DNA of 31,953 nt from an uncultured Pseudogracilibacillus sp. (GTDB taxonomy: Bacteria; Bacillota; Bacilli; Bacillales; Amphibacillaceae), in the NCBI GenBank assembly GCA_937974845.1, contig CALJVC010000105.1, positions 1 to 31,953 of the forward strand, written 5' to 3'. The notes beneath the pieces were generated by a model that was given only the letters and a program-made list of their open reading frames with translations, made no database searches and had not been told where the DNA came from. Below, in pieces: positions 23,767 through 31,953 of the stretch; the first letter of the stretch is position 1, and each line of letters begins with the position of its first letter. The position numbers and the translations under genes were made by a program.

Positions 23767-23830
23767 TAAACTGTCTAGTTTATTCTTTATTCCACGCCGG
23801 AATAAATCCAATAAACAAGAGCCAGTTTTA
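23767..23830 (+). promoter_or_regulatory. Predicted antiterminator hairpin in the operon leader
   Basis: Three nested stems line up. TAAACTGTCT (23767-23776) pairs with AGCCAGTTT (23820-23828), with one mismatch. GTTTATT (23778-23784) pairs with AATAAAC (23810-23816). TTTATTCC (23786-23793) pairs with GGAATAAA (23799-23806) around an ACGCC loop. The 3' strand of the outer stem is also the 5' strand of the terminator, so the two folds exclude each other. It matches no riboswitch or antiterminator-protein site I know. Confidence 0.55.
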
Positions 23831-23880
23831 GTAACTACGCATGTGCCTATTGTGTAGCTATTAAAACTGGCTTTTTTTCG
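23820..23880 (+). terminator. Leader terminator of the permease-hydantoinase operon
   Basis: AGCCAGTTTTA (23820-23830) pairs with TAAAACTGGCT (23862-23872). The stem extends inward through GTAACTACGCA with TGTGTAGCTAT, with only a few wobbles and mismatches, and seven Ts follow. It lies downstream of the promoter and about 100 bases before the first gene, so it can act as an attenuator. It could also simply end transcripts of the DUF3870-like gene. Confidence 0.85.
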
Positions 23881-23981
23881 TACCTAGGCTTCGTTGCTCA
23901 TTTATTATTTACATACATTCATCGTTTCTTTAGTGAAGGAGGGATATAGGGGGAAGATACGATGTTAGTAAAAGGGAGGTT

Positions 23982-25484
23982 ATGGAATTGGAAAACGAAC
24001 GCTTAGTTAAAATTTTGAGCAATAAAGACGTTTTATCCTTAGCCTTTGGTGCAATGATTGGTTGGGGATGGGTAGTTACGACGGGTATTTGGATTTCACA
24101 GGCAGGTTCTTTAGGTGCGATGATTGCTTTTTTAATAGGAGGATTTTTAGTTATTTTAGTCGGCTTAACCTATGCCGAATTATCTTCCTCGCTTCCATTA
24201 GTAGGAGGTGAGTTGATTTATAGTTTTAAAGCAATGGGTAGGGTTGCTTCCTTCGTAACGACCTGGGCGATTGTTTTAGGTTATGTATCGGTCGTTGCCT
24301 TTGAAGCCGTAGCCTTACCGACAGTGTTCGAATATCTAGTTCCAAATTACAGTAAAGGTTACCTTTATACCGTAACCGGCTGGGATGTAACGATAACATG
24401 GGCCGGTGTAGGAATGCTTGGTTCGGTCATTATTGCTTGGATTAATTACCGAGGGATCAAGTTTTCTACAGCGATCATGTATATTTTAACTCTACTTATT
24501 GCAATTTCTGGTGTGCTCCTTATTACGGGAAGCGGTTTTAGCGGTAATGTTGCCAATATGACTCCCTTGTTCCATAAAGGGTTGGCTGGATTATTGACCG
24601 TTGTCATTATGACACCATTTATGTTTGTAGGTTTTGATGTGATTCCTCAGGCTGCGGAAGAGATTAATTTACCGCCAAAGCGAATAGGTCAATTATTAAT
24701 CTTTTCAGTCGTCTTAGCGGTTCTTTGGTATGTCATGATTATTTTCGGTGTATCTTATATTTTAACGCCTGAGGAAATGGCAGTTTCAAACCTCGTCACG
24801 GCCGATGCGATGGCGAAGGCTTTTGGCCATAGTCAACTGATGGGAAATATTTTAGTACTTGGAGGAATTGGGGGAATTTTAACTAGTTGGATAGGTTTTT
24901 ATGTAGGTGGAAGTCGAGCGATCTACGCATTAGCAAAGGCAGGTATGTTGCCGAAGTTTTTGGCGGATTTGCACCCTAAGTATAAGACCCCTTATAAGGC
25001 GATTATATTAATTGCCGTGTTTTCTACGGCGGCGCCTTTATTTGGGAGACCAGCCCTCGTTTGGCTTGTAGACGCTGGAGGGTTAGGGTTAATCGTCGCA
25101 TGGTTTATGGTATCTGTTTCCTTTTTAATCCTGCGTAAGAAAGCACCAGATATGGATAGGCCTTTCCGGTTAAAGGCAGGAAATCTCGTCGGATGGCTCG
25201 CGGTATTTATGTCGATAGGTGTTGGAATTTTATATATGCCAGGTATGCCCTCTGCTTTACTTTGGCCTTATGAATGGTTAATTATTATTAGTTGGACAAT
25301 AATCGGTTTTGTTCTATATCGATTTAGTATGCGAAAGCGAGAGGGGCGGGAAGTAGACGAGTATTTGAATAGGGAAATTGCCCGCGTCCTTAATTATCGT
25401 GAGAAGGTAGCTGAAAAGGAAGGTCGGGTAGCTTCATCCCTCCGTTCTAGACCGGAGAAAGGTGAACAAGCCCACCAGATGTAA
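23982..25484 (+). CDS. APC-family amino-acid/amide permease
   Basis: This ~500-residue secondary transporter of the amino acid-polyamine-organocation superfamily is predicted to span the membrane about 12 times. The first helix contains the substrate-binding break GAMIGWGWVVTTG, followed by YAELSSSLPLVGGELIYSFKAMG, both typical of APC transporters. Later segments include FMFVGFDVIPQAAEEI and SRAIYALAKAGMLPKFLADLHPKYKTPYKA. The charged C-terminal tail (~445-500) is cytoplasmic. AAAGGGAGG is only two bases from ATG 23982 but eight bases from the in-frame TTG at 23988, so the true start may be TTG. It is the first gene of the operon and probably imports the lactam or amino acid handled by the next four genes. 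Confidence 0.9.
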   Translation: MELENERLVKILSNKDVLSLAFGAMIGWGWVVTTGIWISQAGSLGAMIAFLIGGFLVILVGLTYAELSSSLPLVGGELIYSFKAMGRVASFVTTWAIVLGYVSVVAFEAVALPTVFEYLVPNYSKGYLYTVTGWDVTITWAGVGMLGSVIIAWINYRGIKFSTAIMYILTLLIAISGVLLITGSGFSGNVANMTPLFHKGLAGLLTVVIMTPFMFVGFDVIPQAAEEINLPPKRIGQLLIFSVVLAVLWYVMIIFGVSYILTPEEMAVSNLVTADAMAKAFGHSQLMGNILVLGGIGGILTSWIGFYVGGSRAIYALAKAGMLPKFLADLHPKYKTPYKAIILIAVFSTAAPLFGRPALVWLVDAGGLGLIVAWFMVSVSFLILRKKAPDMDRPFRLKAGNLVGWLAVFMSIGVGILYMPGMPSALLWPYEWLIIISWTIIGFVLYRFSMRKREGREVDEYLNREIARVLNYREKVAEKEGRVASSLRSRPEKGEQAHQM

Positions 25485-25517
25485 GCGGATACAGATAAAA
25501 CGATGAAGAGGTGAAGG

Positions 25518-27548
25518 ATGATGTCGAAATATCGTGTTGCAGTGGATGTAGGTGGTACGTTTACGGATGTGTTTGTTTTTGATGAGGAAAGTAAAAAGGT
25601 GAATATTGCTAAAACACCATCGACACCGAAAAAGCCGCAAATCGGCGTATTAAACGGTATTAAAAAAGCAGATATTGCTGGTGAAGACATCACGATGTTC
25701 TCTCATGGTACAACGGTAGGTACGAATGCCTTAATTGAAAGAAAATTACCAAGAACAGCCTTAATTACGACAAAGGGTTTCCGTGATATTCCTGAAATTC
25801 GTCGTGGAACGAAACTAGATCTATGGGATGCTTATAAGGACGTAGCAGATCCTTATATTAAAAGGCGGGATCGTTTTGAAATTGATGAGCGAATCGATTA
25901 TGCGGGGAAGGTCATCAAAGAGGTTGACGAGGAGGAAGTCGTTGAATTAGCTAGGTTGCTGAGAAAGCGTGGCATTAAGTCTGTAGCCATCGGTTTCATG
26001 AATGCCTACGTTAATGGAGAAAATGAACGGAAAGTGAAGGAGATATTATCCCGTGAAATACCTGACTTACACATTAGTTTGTCGAGTGAAGTGCTTCCGG
26101 AAATTTTCGAACATGAGCGATTGAGTACGACGATTATTAATGCTGTATTAGGGCCTACTGTCGGGAACTATGTCAAGGATTTAGAGGAAGAAGTAAAAAC
26201 GATTGGTTACGATGGCGATATTTTAGTTCTACATTCTGGGGGCGGGGTGATGACGGCTAATACGGTTTCAAAGTTTGCTTCCCGTACAGCTAGTTCCGGT
26301 ATAGCCGCAGGAGCAATTGCTAGTCGTTATATCGCCCAATTGTGTGGCTTTAAACATGCAATTGGTCTGGACATGGGAGGAACGAGCACCGATATATCTT
26401 TAGTTTACGACGGTGAATTAAAGGTAACGAAGGATTGGTACATTGAGTATGGTTATCCGATTGGTTTTCCAAGTATAGAAGTATTAACAATTGGAGCGGG
26501 AGGAGGTAGTATTTCTTGGATCGACGAAGGAGGTTCTTTACGAAATGGTCCGCAAAGTGCCGGGGCTGAACCAGGACCAGCTTGTTATGGAGCTGGCGGA
26601 ACAGAGCCGACGAACACCGATGCCAACGTTATTTTAGGACGATTGAATACAGAATTGTTAAACGGTCAGCTTCGTTTAGATAAACAGAAGGCGATGGAAT
26701 CGGTTCGGCATATTTGTGATACTTTTGGCTATACGGAATATGAAGCCGCCCATGCTATTTTACAAGTAGCGAATGCGAACATGGCCGATGCTTTACGGTT
26801 AATTTCCGTTAGTAAGGGATATGACCCAAGGGATTTTGTTCTCGTAGCTTTTGGTGGTGCCGGCGCTTTGCATAGTGCTTATTTAGCTAAAGATTTAGGA
26901 ATTCCCCATGTAATTATTCCGAACCAACCAGGGGTTGGCGGTGCCTTAGGTTGCTTATTGGTCGACTTCAGGCACGATCTATCACAAACCTTTGTAAAAC
27001 GAGTTAGCGAAGCAACGAAGGAAGAGCTGGAGGAACGCTTTATTGAAATGGAGAAGGAAGCGGTGCGGCTTTTAGAGCAAGAAGGTGTGAAAAAGGAAGA
27101 TATGAATTTAATCCGTCATATTGAAATGCGCTATGAAGGCCAGTGGCGTTCCCTCGATGTAGTCGTTGGTAAACCGTTATTTTCTTTAAAAGAAGCAGTA
27201 AGGCGATTCCACGAAGAGCATGAACGTGCTTATGCTTTTTCAAATGAAAAAGTAGAGGTTGAAATTTATGGCTTAGGTATCGAAGCGATTGGTACGGTGC
27301 CAAAGCCAGAATTCGTAAAGCTGACGGTAACTGGAAGCTTGGCGGAGGCTAGAAAGAACTATAGGAATATTTTCTTTAAGGAAGAAGGGGGCTTTGTTAA
27401 GACGCCCATTTATGATAGAGAAAAGCTACCAACGGATGTGGAGTTTTACGGACCGGCAGTTATTGAGCAGCTAGATTCAACGGTTGTAGTTCCACCAAGC
27501 TTTAAGGCGAAGGTAGATCCGTATCGCAATATTATCATTACTGTTTAA
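25518..27548 (+). CDS. hyuA: Hydantoinase/oxoprolinase family protein, subunit A (ATP-binding)
   Basis: This 676-residue subunit belongs to the HyuA / 5-oxoprolinase N-half / caprolactamase A family, which uses ATP to phosphorylate a cyclic amide so that the ring can be opened. It has the ASKHA-fold nucleotide motifs: VAVDVGGTFTDVFVFD (~5-20), SHGTTVGTNALIERK (~61-75), GLDMGGTSTDISLV (~283-296), and IGAGGGSISWID with AGAEPGPACYG (~325-365). A C-terminal region (~500-676) follows AFGGAGALHSAYLA. Tandem ATGs (25518, 25521) follow GAGGTGAAGG. It is followed after 20 bases by the B subunit gene, its obligate partner. The symbol denotes family; downstream GABA-type genes suggest a lactam rather than a hydantoin substrate. 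Confidence 0.9.
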   Translation: MMSKYRVAVDVGGTFTDVFVFDEESKKVNIAKTPSTPKKPQIGVLNGIKKADIAGEDITMFSHGTTVGTNALIERKLPRTALITTKGFRDIPEIRRGTKLDLWDAYKDVADPYIKRRDRFEIDERIDYAGKVIKEVDEEEVVELARLLRKRGIKSVAIGFMNAYVNGENERKVKEILSREIPDLHISLSSEVLPEIFEHERLSTTIINAVLGPTVGNYVKDLEEEVKTIGYDGDILVLHSGGGVMTANTVSKFASRTASSGIAAGAIASRYIAQLCGFKHAIGLDMGGTSTDISLVYDGELKVTKDWYIEYGYPIGFPSIEVLTIGAGGGSISWIDEGGSLRNGPQSAGAEPGPACYGAGGTEPTNTDANVILGRLNTELLNGQLRLDKQKAMESVRHICDTFGYTEYEAAHAILQVANANMADALRLISVSKGYDPRDFVLVAFGGAGALHSAYLAKDLGIPHVIIPNQPGVGGALGCLLVDFRHDLSQTFVKRVSEATKEELEERFIEMEKEAVRLLEQEGVKKEDMNLIRHIEMRYEGQWRSLDVVVGKPLFSLKEAVRRFHEEHERAYAFSNEKVEVEIYGLGIEAIGTVPKPEFVKLTVTGSLAEARKNYRNIFFKEEGGFVKTPIYDREKLPTDVEFYGPAVIEQLDSTVVVPPSFKAKVDPYRNIIITV

Positions 27549-27568
27549 CATAGGAGGTTGAATAAAGG

Positions 27569-29533
27569 ATGACGACAACTTTTACGTCAAAGTTAGATCC
27601 AGTGACGTTTGAAGTTTTAAAAAATGGTTTTATTAATTTAGTGGACCAAATGTCTGAACAAATTTTACGGACATGTTACTCCTTTGTTATTTATAATCGA
27701 GACTTCAGTTGTGCCTTATGTGATGCCGAAGGGGATACCGTAATGCAAGGGACGCAGGATATCGCCGTTCATGTAGGTACCCTTCATTTAACGGCGAAGG
27801 CCGTCATCGAGGATTTTGGAGATGATATCCATCCTGGAGACGTATTTCTTATCAATGACCCTTACCGAGGAGGAACGCACTATAATGATGTTCGAGTCAT
27901 TCGTCCGGTTTTTTATGAAGATAAATTAATAGCCTTCATGCAGGCGAATGGGCATTGGGCCGATGTTGGTGGGGCAGTTCCGGGATCCTTCGATGTCTCC
28001 GCTAAAGATATTTTTGGTGAAGGTGTACGGATTCCACCTTTACGAATTTGGAGTAAGGGAGAGTATCAAGAGGACGTTGCGAAGATGCTCGTTTCCAATA
28101 TGCGGGCTCCTGAAGAAAGACTCGGTGACTTACGGGCTCAAGCCGAAGCAACGAAGGTTGCCGAGGAAGAGTTACATCGCTTGATTGAAAAGTATGGATT
28201 AGAGACGGTAGAGATTGCCTTTAAAGAGTGCCAGGATTATGTTGAACGTTTGACTCGAGCTCGTTTACGGGAACTTCCGAATGGAACTTGGGAAACGACA
28301 GATTTTATCGATATGGATCCTGCTATAGGAGATGGGTTAATTCCAATTAAAATTAAGATGACGATTGAAGATGAACAAATTCACTATGATCTAACCGGAA
28401 CGAATGAATCAATTAGTTGCTTTTTAAATTCTACTTTGGGATCGGCCTTATCGGGTCTCTATGCAGGAACAAAAACCTTTTTCCCAGACACGCCGTTAAA
28501 CTCAGGTTTTTACCGAGTGATATCAACGACAATTCCAGAGGATTCTGTCGTTAATGCAAAGTATCCGGCACCTGTTGCAGGCTTTTGCTCTGGCTCCTAT
28601 GAAAAAATAATGAATGCCTGTTTTGAATTATGGTCCCACGTTATGCCGGAAAGGGCTCTAGCCTGTTCCTTTAATCTGGAATACTTATTAATCGGTGGTT
28701 GGGACAAACGAAAAAAAGACGAAGATCGTTATTTCATGTGGTATGACTGGATGGCTGGAGGTCACGGAGGTCGCCATAATCTAGACGGAGCCAATGCAAT
28801 GTCTCCAGTGTTCGGTCTAGGGTTAAGTGTTCAACCTTGTGAAGGACAGGAACGTTTAACACCGGTGTTAACTACTGAGCATCGGATTATTACGGATTCG
28901 GGTGGACCAGGTGAGTTTCGTGGCGGTTGTGGAGTACAAAAAGGTGGTTTATTAACGGATGTCGAAGATAGTGTTATGTCCGTTTGTTGCGATCGTTCTC
29001 GAGCCGTTACTTGGGGAATTCAAGGAGGATTACCTTCGATTCCACACGGTAACTGGCTGAACCCTGGTACGGAGAAAGAGCAGTATTTAGGAGCATTCTT
29101 CTCGAATGTACCGGTGAAGTCAGGGGACAGCTTTACGCGTCCATCCGCTGGAGGTGGTGGAATTGGTGACCCTTTAAAACGTAAGCCTCAAAAAGTGCTA
29201 GAGGATGTCATCGATGGCTACGTTTCGGTAGGACGGGCAGAAAAGGATTACGGTGTAGTAATTGTACCAATTGACCCAGAAATCGACCACTACGAAATCG
29301 ATATGGAAAAAACCGAAGAAGCTCGCGACTATATTCGTCGTCATCGAAAACAATGGCTGAAGGAACCAATTGAAAGCGTATACGAGAAGTACCAACAGGG
29401 TGAAATAGATGAACTTGATTTGATCCGTCGTTATGGCGTTATTTTGGATTATGAAACGGGTAAAGTTTTAGAAAAGTCTACAGCTCAATATCGTGAAGCG
29501 ATGGTTAAACGAACGATTCCGTTTTGGGATTAA
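27569..29533 (+). CDS. hyuB: Hydantoinase/oxoprolinase family protein, subunit B
   Basis: This 654-residue partner of HyuA forms the hydrolytic half of ATP-dependent hydantoinases, 5-oxoprolinases and lactamases. Conserved stretches are DPVTFEVLKNGFINLVDQMSE near the N-terminus, HPGDVFLINDPYRGGTHYNDV (~91-112, with the Asp and His typical of the metal site), NGHWADVGGAVPGS (~130), GGHGGRHNLDGANAMSP (~397), GGPGEFRGGCGVQKGG (~447), and SAGGGGIGDPLKR (~530). An AGGAGG site precedes the ATG. The gene is separated from hyuA and the aminotransferase gene by only 20 and 23 bases. The length is normal, with no sign of damage. Confidence 0.9.
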   Translation: MTTTFTSKLDPVTFEVLKNGFINLVDQMSEQILRTCYSFVIYNRDFSCALCDAEGDTVMQGTQDIAVHVGTLHLTAKAVIEDFGDDIHPGDVFLINDPYRGGTHYNDVRVIRPVFYEDKLIAFMQANGHWADVGGAVPGSFDVSAKDIFGEGVRIPPLRIWSKGEYQEDVAKMLVSNMRAPEERLGDLRAQAEATKVAEEELHRLIEKYGLETVEIAFKECQDYVERLTRARLRELPNGTWETTDFIDMDPAIGDGLIPIKIKMTIEDEQIHYDLTGTNESISCFLNSTLGSALSGLYAGTKTFFPDTPLNSGFYRVISTTIPEDSVVNAKYPAPVAGFCSGSYEKIMNACFELWSHVMPERALACSFNLEYLLIGGWDKRKKDEDRYFMWYDWMAGGHGGRHNLDGANAMSPVFGLGLSVQPCEGQERLTPVLTTEHRIITDSGGPGEFRGGCGVQKGGLLTDVEDSVMSVCCDRSRAVTWGIQGGLPSIPHGNWLNPGTEKEQYLGAFFSNVPVKSGDSFTRPSAGGGGIGDPLKRKPQKVLEDVIDGYVSVGRAEKDYGVVIVPIDPEIDHYEIDMEKTEEARDYIRRHRKQWLKEPIESVYEKYQQGEIDELDLIRRYGVILDYETGKVLEKSTAQYREAMVKRTIPFWD

Positions 29534-29556
29534 CAATTATACAAGGAGGAATAAAC

Positions 29557-30882
29557 ATGAAGACGAGAACTGAAGTTTTACAGGAAAAACGTGATGAATT
29601 CGTTTCAAGGGCAATTAGTAATGGAAACCGTCACTTTGCTAAAGAGGCTAAAGGAGCGACGATTATCGATATTGAAGGAAACGAGTGGATCGACTTTGCC
29701 GCTGCGATAGGTACCTTGAATGTCGGTCACAGCCATCCTAAGGTAGTAGAGGCAGTGAAAGATCAAGTAGATAAGTTTACCCATCCTGGTTTTAACGTCA
29801 TGATGTATGAGAGTTATATCGAATTAGCTGAAAGATTGGTAGAAGCGGTTCCGGTATCCTATCCGGCCGGTGTCGGACTCTTTAACACAGGGGCAGAAGC
29901 GGTCGAAAACGCTGTGAAAATGGCAAGAAAATATACAAAAAGAAAGGCTGTCGTATCCTTTCGAGGAGCCTTCCATGGTCGGACAAATTTAACGATGGCT
30001 ATGACAAGTAAAGTTCGCCCCTATAAAGAAGGCTTTGGTCCCTTTGCTGGAGAAGTATATCAAGCGCCTTTTCCGTATATGTATCGGAAGCCAGAAGGGA
30101 TGACCGATGAGGCGTATATCGATCATGTTATCCAACAATTTAAAAACTTTTTTGAAACGACTGTATCCCCAGAGGATGTCGCCTGTGTCGTCATGGAGCC
30201 CGTTCAAGGGGAAGGAGGCTTTATCATACCGCCAAAACGTTTTGTTCAGGAGGTCTTTGCCTTTTGTAAAGAGAACGATATTATCTTTGTAGCTGATGAA
30301 ATCCAAACTGGTTTTGGTCGGACTGGTAGTCTTTTTGCTTTTGAACAGTTCCATATCGAACCAGATTTACTCTTGCTTTCAAAGTCTATTGCAGCTGGGC
30401 TACCCTTGAGCGCTGTTGTAGGAAGGAGGGAAATAATCAATGCACCGGAAGCTGGTGAATTGGGTGGAACATATTCCGGAAGTCCGCTAGCTTGTCGTGC
30501 CGCTCTAGCTGTGTTGGAAATTATGGAGGAAGAAAAGTTACCAGAGCGGGCGGAGGAGATTGGTGCTAAGCTTGAAGAAAGGTTACGCTCTTTCCAAGAA
30601 CGTCATTCCTTCATCGGTGAAGTTCGTCGTCTAGGGGCGATGGTGGCCTTTGAAGTAGTTAAGGATCAGCAAACGAAGGAGCCGGATGCTCCTTTGACCC
30701 AGAAAATTGCTCAGGAAGCAAATCGAAAGGGATTACTTTTATTAACGGCTGGACTTTTCAATAATGTTATTCGCTTTTTAACCCCGCTTGTGATTACGGA
30801 TGAGGAGTTAAATAAAGGATTAACGATTTTAGAAGCTACTTTAGAAACGGTCGAACAGGCAGGAGGAGTGATGCAAAAATGA
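29557..30882 (+). CDS. gabT: Omega-aminotransferase, 4-aminobutyrate aminotransferase type
   Basis: This 441-residue PLP-dependent class III aminotransferase transfers the amino group of GABA or a similar omega-amino acid to 2-oxoglutarate. The PLP lysine is Lys276 in LLLSKSIAAGLPLSAV. Other class signatures are NTGAEAVENAVKMARKYT, FRGAFHGRTNLTMAMTSK, EPVQGEGGF, and VADEIQTGFGRTG with its conserved Asp. AAGGAGG lies seven bases before ATG 29557; an earlier in-frame codon at 29524 lies inside hyuB and is not used. The gene overlaps the downstream dehydrogenase by four bases (ATGA). Placed right after the HyuAB pair, it would take over the linear amino acid released from a lactam. GABA specificity is likely, but 5-aminovalerate is possible. 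Confidence 0.9.
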   Translation: MKTRTEVLQEKRDEFVSRAISNGNRHFAKEAKGATIIDIEGNEWIDFAAAIGTLNVGHSHPKVVEAVKDQVDKFTHPGFNVMMYESYIELAERLVEAVPVSYPAGVGLFNTGAEAVENAVKMARKYTKRKAVVSFRGAFHGRTNLTMAMTSKVRPYKEGFGPFAGEVYQAPFPYMYRKPEGMTDEAYIDHVIQQFKNFFETTVSPEDVACVVMEPVQGEGGFIIPPKRFVQEVFAFCKENDIIFVADEIQTGFGRTGSLFAFEQFHIEPDLLLLSKSIAAGLPLSAVVGRREIINAPEAGELGGTYSGSPLACRAALAVLEIMEEEKLPERAEEIGAKLEERLRSFQERHSFIGEVRRLGAMVAFEVVKDQQTKEPDAPLTQKIAQEANRKGLLLLTAGLFNNVIRFLTPLVITDEELNKGLTILEATLETVEQAGGVMQK

Positions 30883-31953
30883 GTCAGACTGTTCAAGTTA
30901 CAAATCCAGCAACGGGAGAGGTCATTCGTGAAATTACCTTACAGATAGAAGAAGAGATAATCACGGCGATCGAATCAGCCGAGAAGGCCTTTCATAGGTA
31001 TAAAGAAACCGATGCCTATGAAAGGGCCGACCTTTTAAAAAATTGGCATAAAAAAATCGTTGCCCGTAAGCAAGAAGTAGCGGAAACGATTACTCTAGAA
31101 AATGGTAAACCCTTAAGAGAAGCGATAGCAGAAGTAGATTCAGCACTAAGTTATATCGAATGGTATGCAGAAGAGGCGAAGCGGGTTTATGGTCGGTCGA
31201 TTCCGGCATCCTCAAGGGATAAGCGAATCCTTGTATCTAAAAGCCCTATCGGTCCGGTTGCAGCGATTACCCCTTGGAATTTCCCAGGTTCAATGATGGT
31301 CCGGAAGGCTGCACCGGCTTTAGCTGTAGGCTGTAGTTTTATTGTAAAGCCAGCTTTAGAAGCTCCTTTAACGACGATGCTTTTAGTCGAGCTTGCCCAT
31401 GAGGCCGGCTTCCCTAAAGATGTTATCCAATGCGTTAATACCCGGGGTAGTGTAGCGGGGGAAGTCTTTTCTAACCATAAAGCGATAAGAAAAATTACTT
31501 TTACCGGTTCTACAGAAGTAGGTAAACATTTGATTCGAAAAAGTGCCGATACAGTTAAAAGCATTACGATGGAGTTAGGTGGACACGCACCGGTCATTGT
31601 TTGTGCCGATGCGGATCTTGACTTCGCTGTTGAACAAACGATTATGACGAAGTTCCGTAATGCAGGTCAGACTTGTATTTGTGCCAATCGAGTATTCGTT
31701 CACGAGTCAATTATGGAAAGTTTTGCTGAAAAGTTAGCGAAACGAGCAAATGATTTAGTCGTAGGAAATGGTCTCGAGGAAACGACTGATGTCGGTCCTG
31801 TAATCAATCAAGACAGTTATGAAAAAATTAATAAGCAAATAGAAGACGCGGTAAGTAAAGGAGCCACGGTTCTCACGAAGGAATTAGAAGAAAGTTATCC
31901 TGAAGGAACCTACTTCATTCCACCGACGGTTTTGAAGGATGTAACGACGGATA
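30879..31953 (+). CDS. gabD: Succinate-semialdehyde dehydrogenase-like ALDH (3' end outside window)
   Basis: The first 358 residues of an aldehyde dehydrogenase (usual length about 475-485) are visible; the frame runs off the window end. Landmarks are PWNFPGSMMVRKAAPALAVGC (~149), KPA, ITFTGSTEVGK (~206), the general base Glu232 in TMELGGHAP, and the catalytic Cys266 in GQTCICANR. These match the GabD subgroup that oxidises succinate semialdehyde to succinate with NAD(P)+. The ATG overlaps the gabT stop codon; AGGAGG lies 12 bases upstream. With gabT it completes the GABA shunt and closes the predicted lactam-to-succinate route. Glutarate semialdehyde is an alternative substrate. Confidence 0.9.
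   Translation, partial: MSQTVQVTNPATGEVIREITLQIEEEIITAIESAEKAFHRYKETDAYERADLLKNWHKKIVARKQEVAETITLENGKPLREAIAEVDSALSYIEWYAEEAKRVYGRSIPASSRDKRILVSKSPIGPVAAITPWNFPGSMMVRKAAPALAVGCSFIVKPALEAPLTTMLLVELAHEAGFPKDVIQCVNTRGSVAGEVFSNHKAIRKITFTGSTEVGKHLIRKSADTVKSITMELGGHAPVIVCADADLDFAVEQTIMTKFRNAGQTCICANRVFVHESIMESFAEKLAKRANDLVVGNGLEETTDVGPVINQDSYEKINKQIEDAVSKGATVLTKELEESYPEGTYFIPPTVLKDVTTD

Noticed and set aside
23786..23806. Hairpin with ACGCC loop as a mini-ykkC (guanidine-II) riboswitch or ANTAR target
   Set aside because: Guanidine-II needs two hairpins with ACGR loops, and ANTAR targets need two hexaloops with A1 and G4. Only one hairpin with a five-base loop is present.

Overview
The window looks like a chromosomal segment of a low-GC, Gram-positive member of the Bacillota, most likely Bacillales. 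The evidence is a PyrR-type attenuator, cre-like CcpA sites, purine-rich Shine-Dalgarno sequences with GTG/TTG starts, extended -10 promoters (TGnTATAAT), and the order pgk-tpiA-gpmI-eno ... secG-est-rnr-smpB-ssrA that is common in that order. The species cannot be named from the sequence.

Layout. (1) 30-2618: a uracil permease gene on the minus strand behind a PyrR attenuator, divergent from a CoA-type Nudix hydrolase gene, then a small glutaredoxin-like gene with its own terminator. (2) 2796-7663: the lower-glycolysis operon pgk-tpiA-gpmI-eno, closed by a strong terminator. The usual leading cggR-gapA pair is absent. (3) 7884-12504: a tight acyl-CoA module (SCP2-like protein, an acyl-CoA dehydrogenase paralogue lacking the catalytic glutamate, a canonical acyl-CoA dehydrogenase, a long-chain acyl-CoA synthetase). 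It ends at a bidirectional terminator facing a GAF-LuxR regulator gene that carries a cre-like site. (4) 14368-18501: a secreted, duplicated-domain surface protein with an LPTTA sorting-like C-terminus, then a YhgE/Pip membrane protein. (5) 18567-23145: secG, carboxylesterase, RNase R, smpB and tmRNA, followed by a foldable RNA segment and a terminator. (6) 23241-31953: a DUF3870-like gene, then an operon of APC permease, hyuA-like, hyuB-like, omega-aminotransferase and a succinate-semialdehyde-dehydrogenase-like gene cut by the window end.

How the genes work together. Block 6 reads as a complete route: import of a small amide, ATP-dependent opening of a lactam or hydantoin-type ring by HyuA/HyuB, transamination of the resulting omega-amino acid, and oxidation of the semialdehyde. 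With GABA as intermediate the substrate would be 2-pyrrolidinone (or a homologue such as valerolactam) and the product succinate. Its promoter overlaps a cre-like site, and the 5' leader can fold into two mutually exclusive structures, one of them an intrinsic terminator. This leader plus the lactam pathway is the most interesting system here. The second is the paired acyl-CoA dehydrogenases with one apparently non-catalytic subunit.
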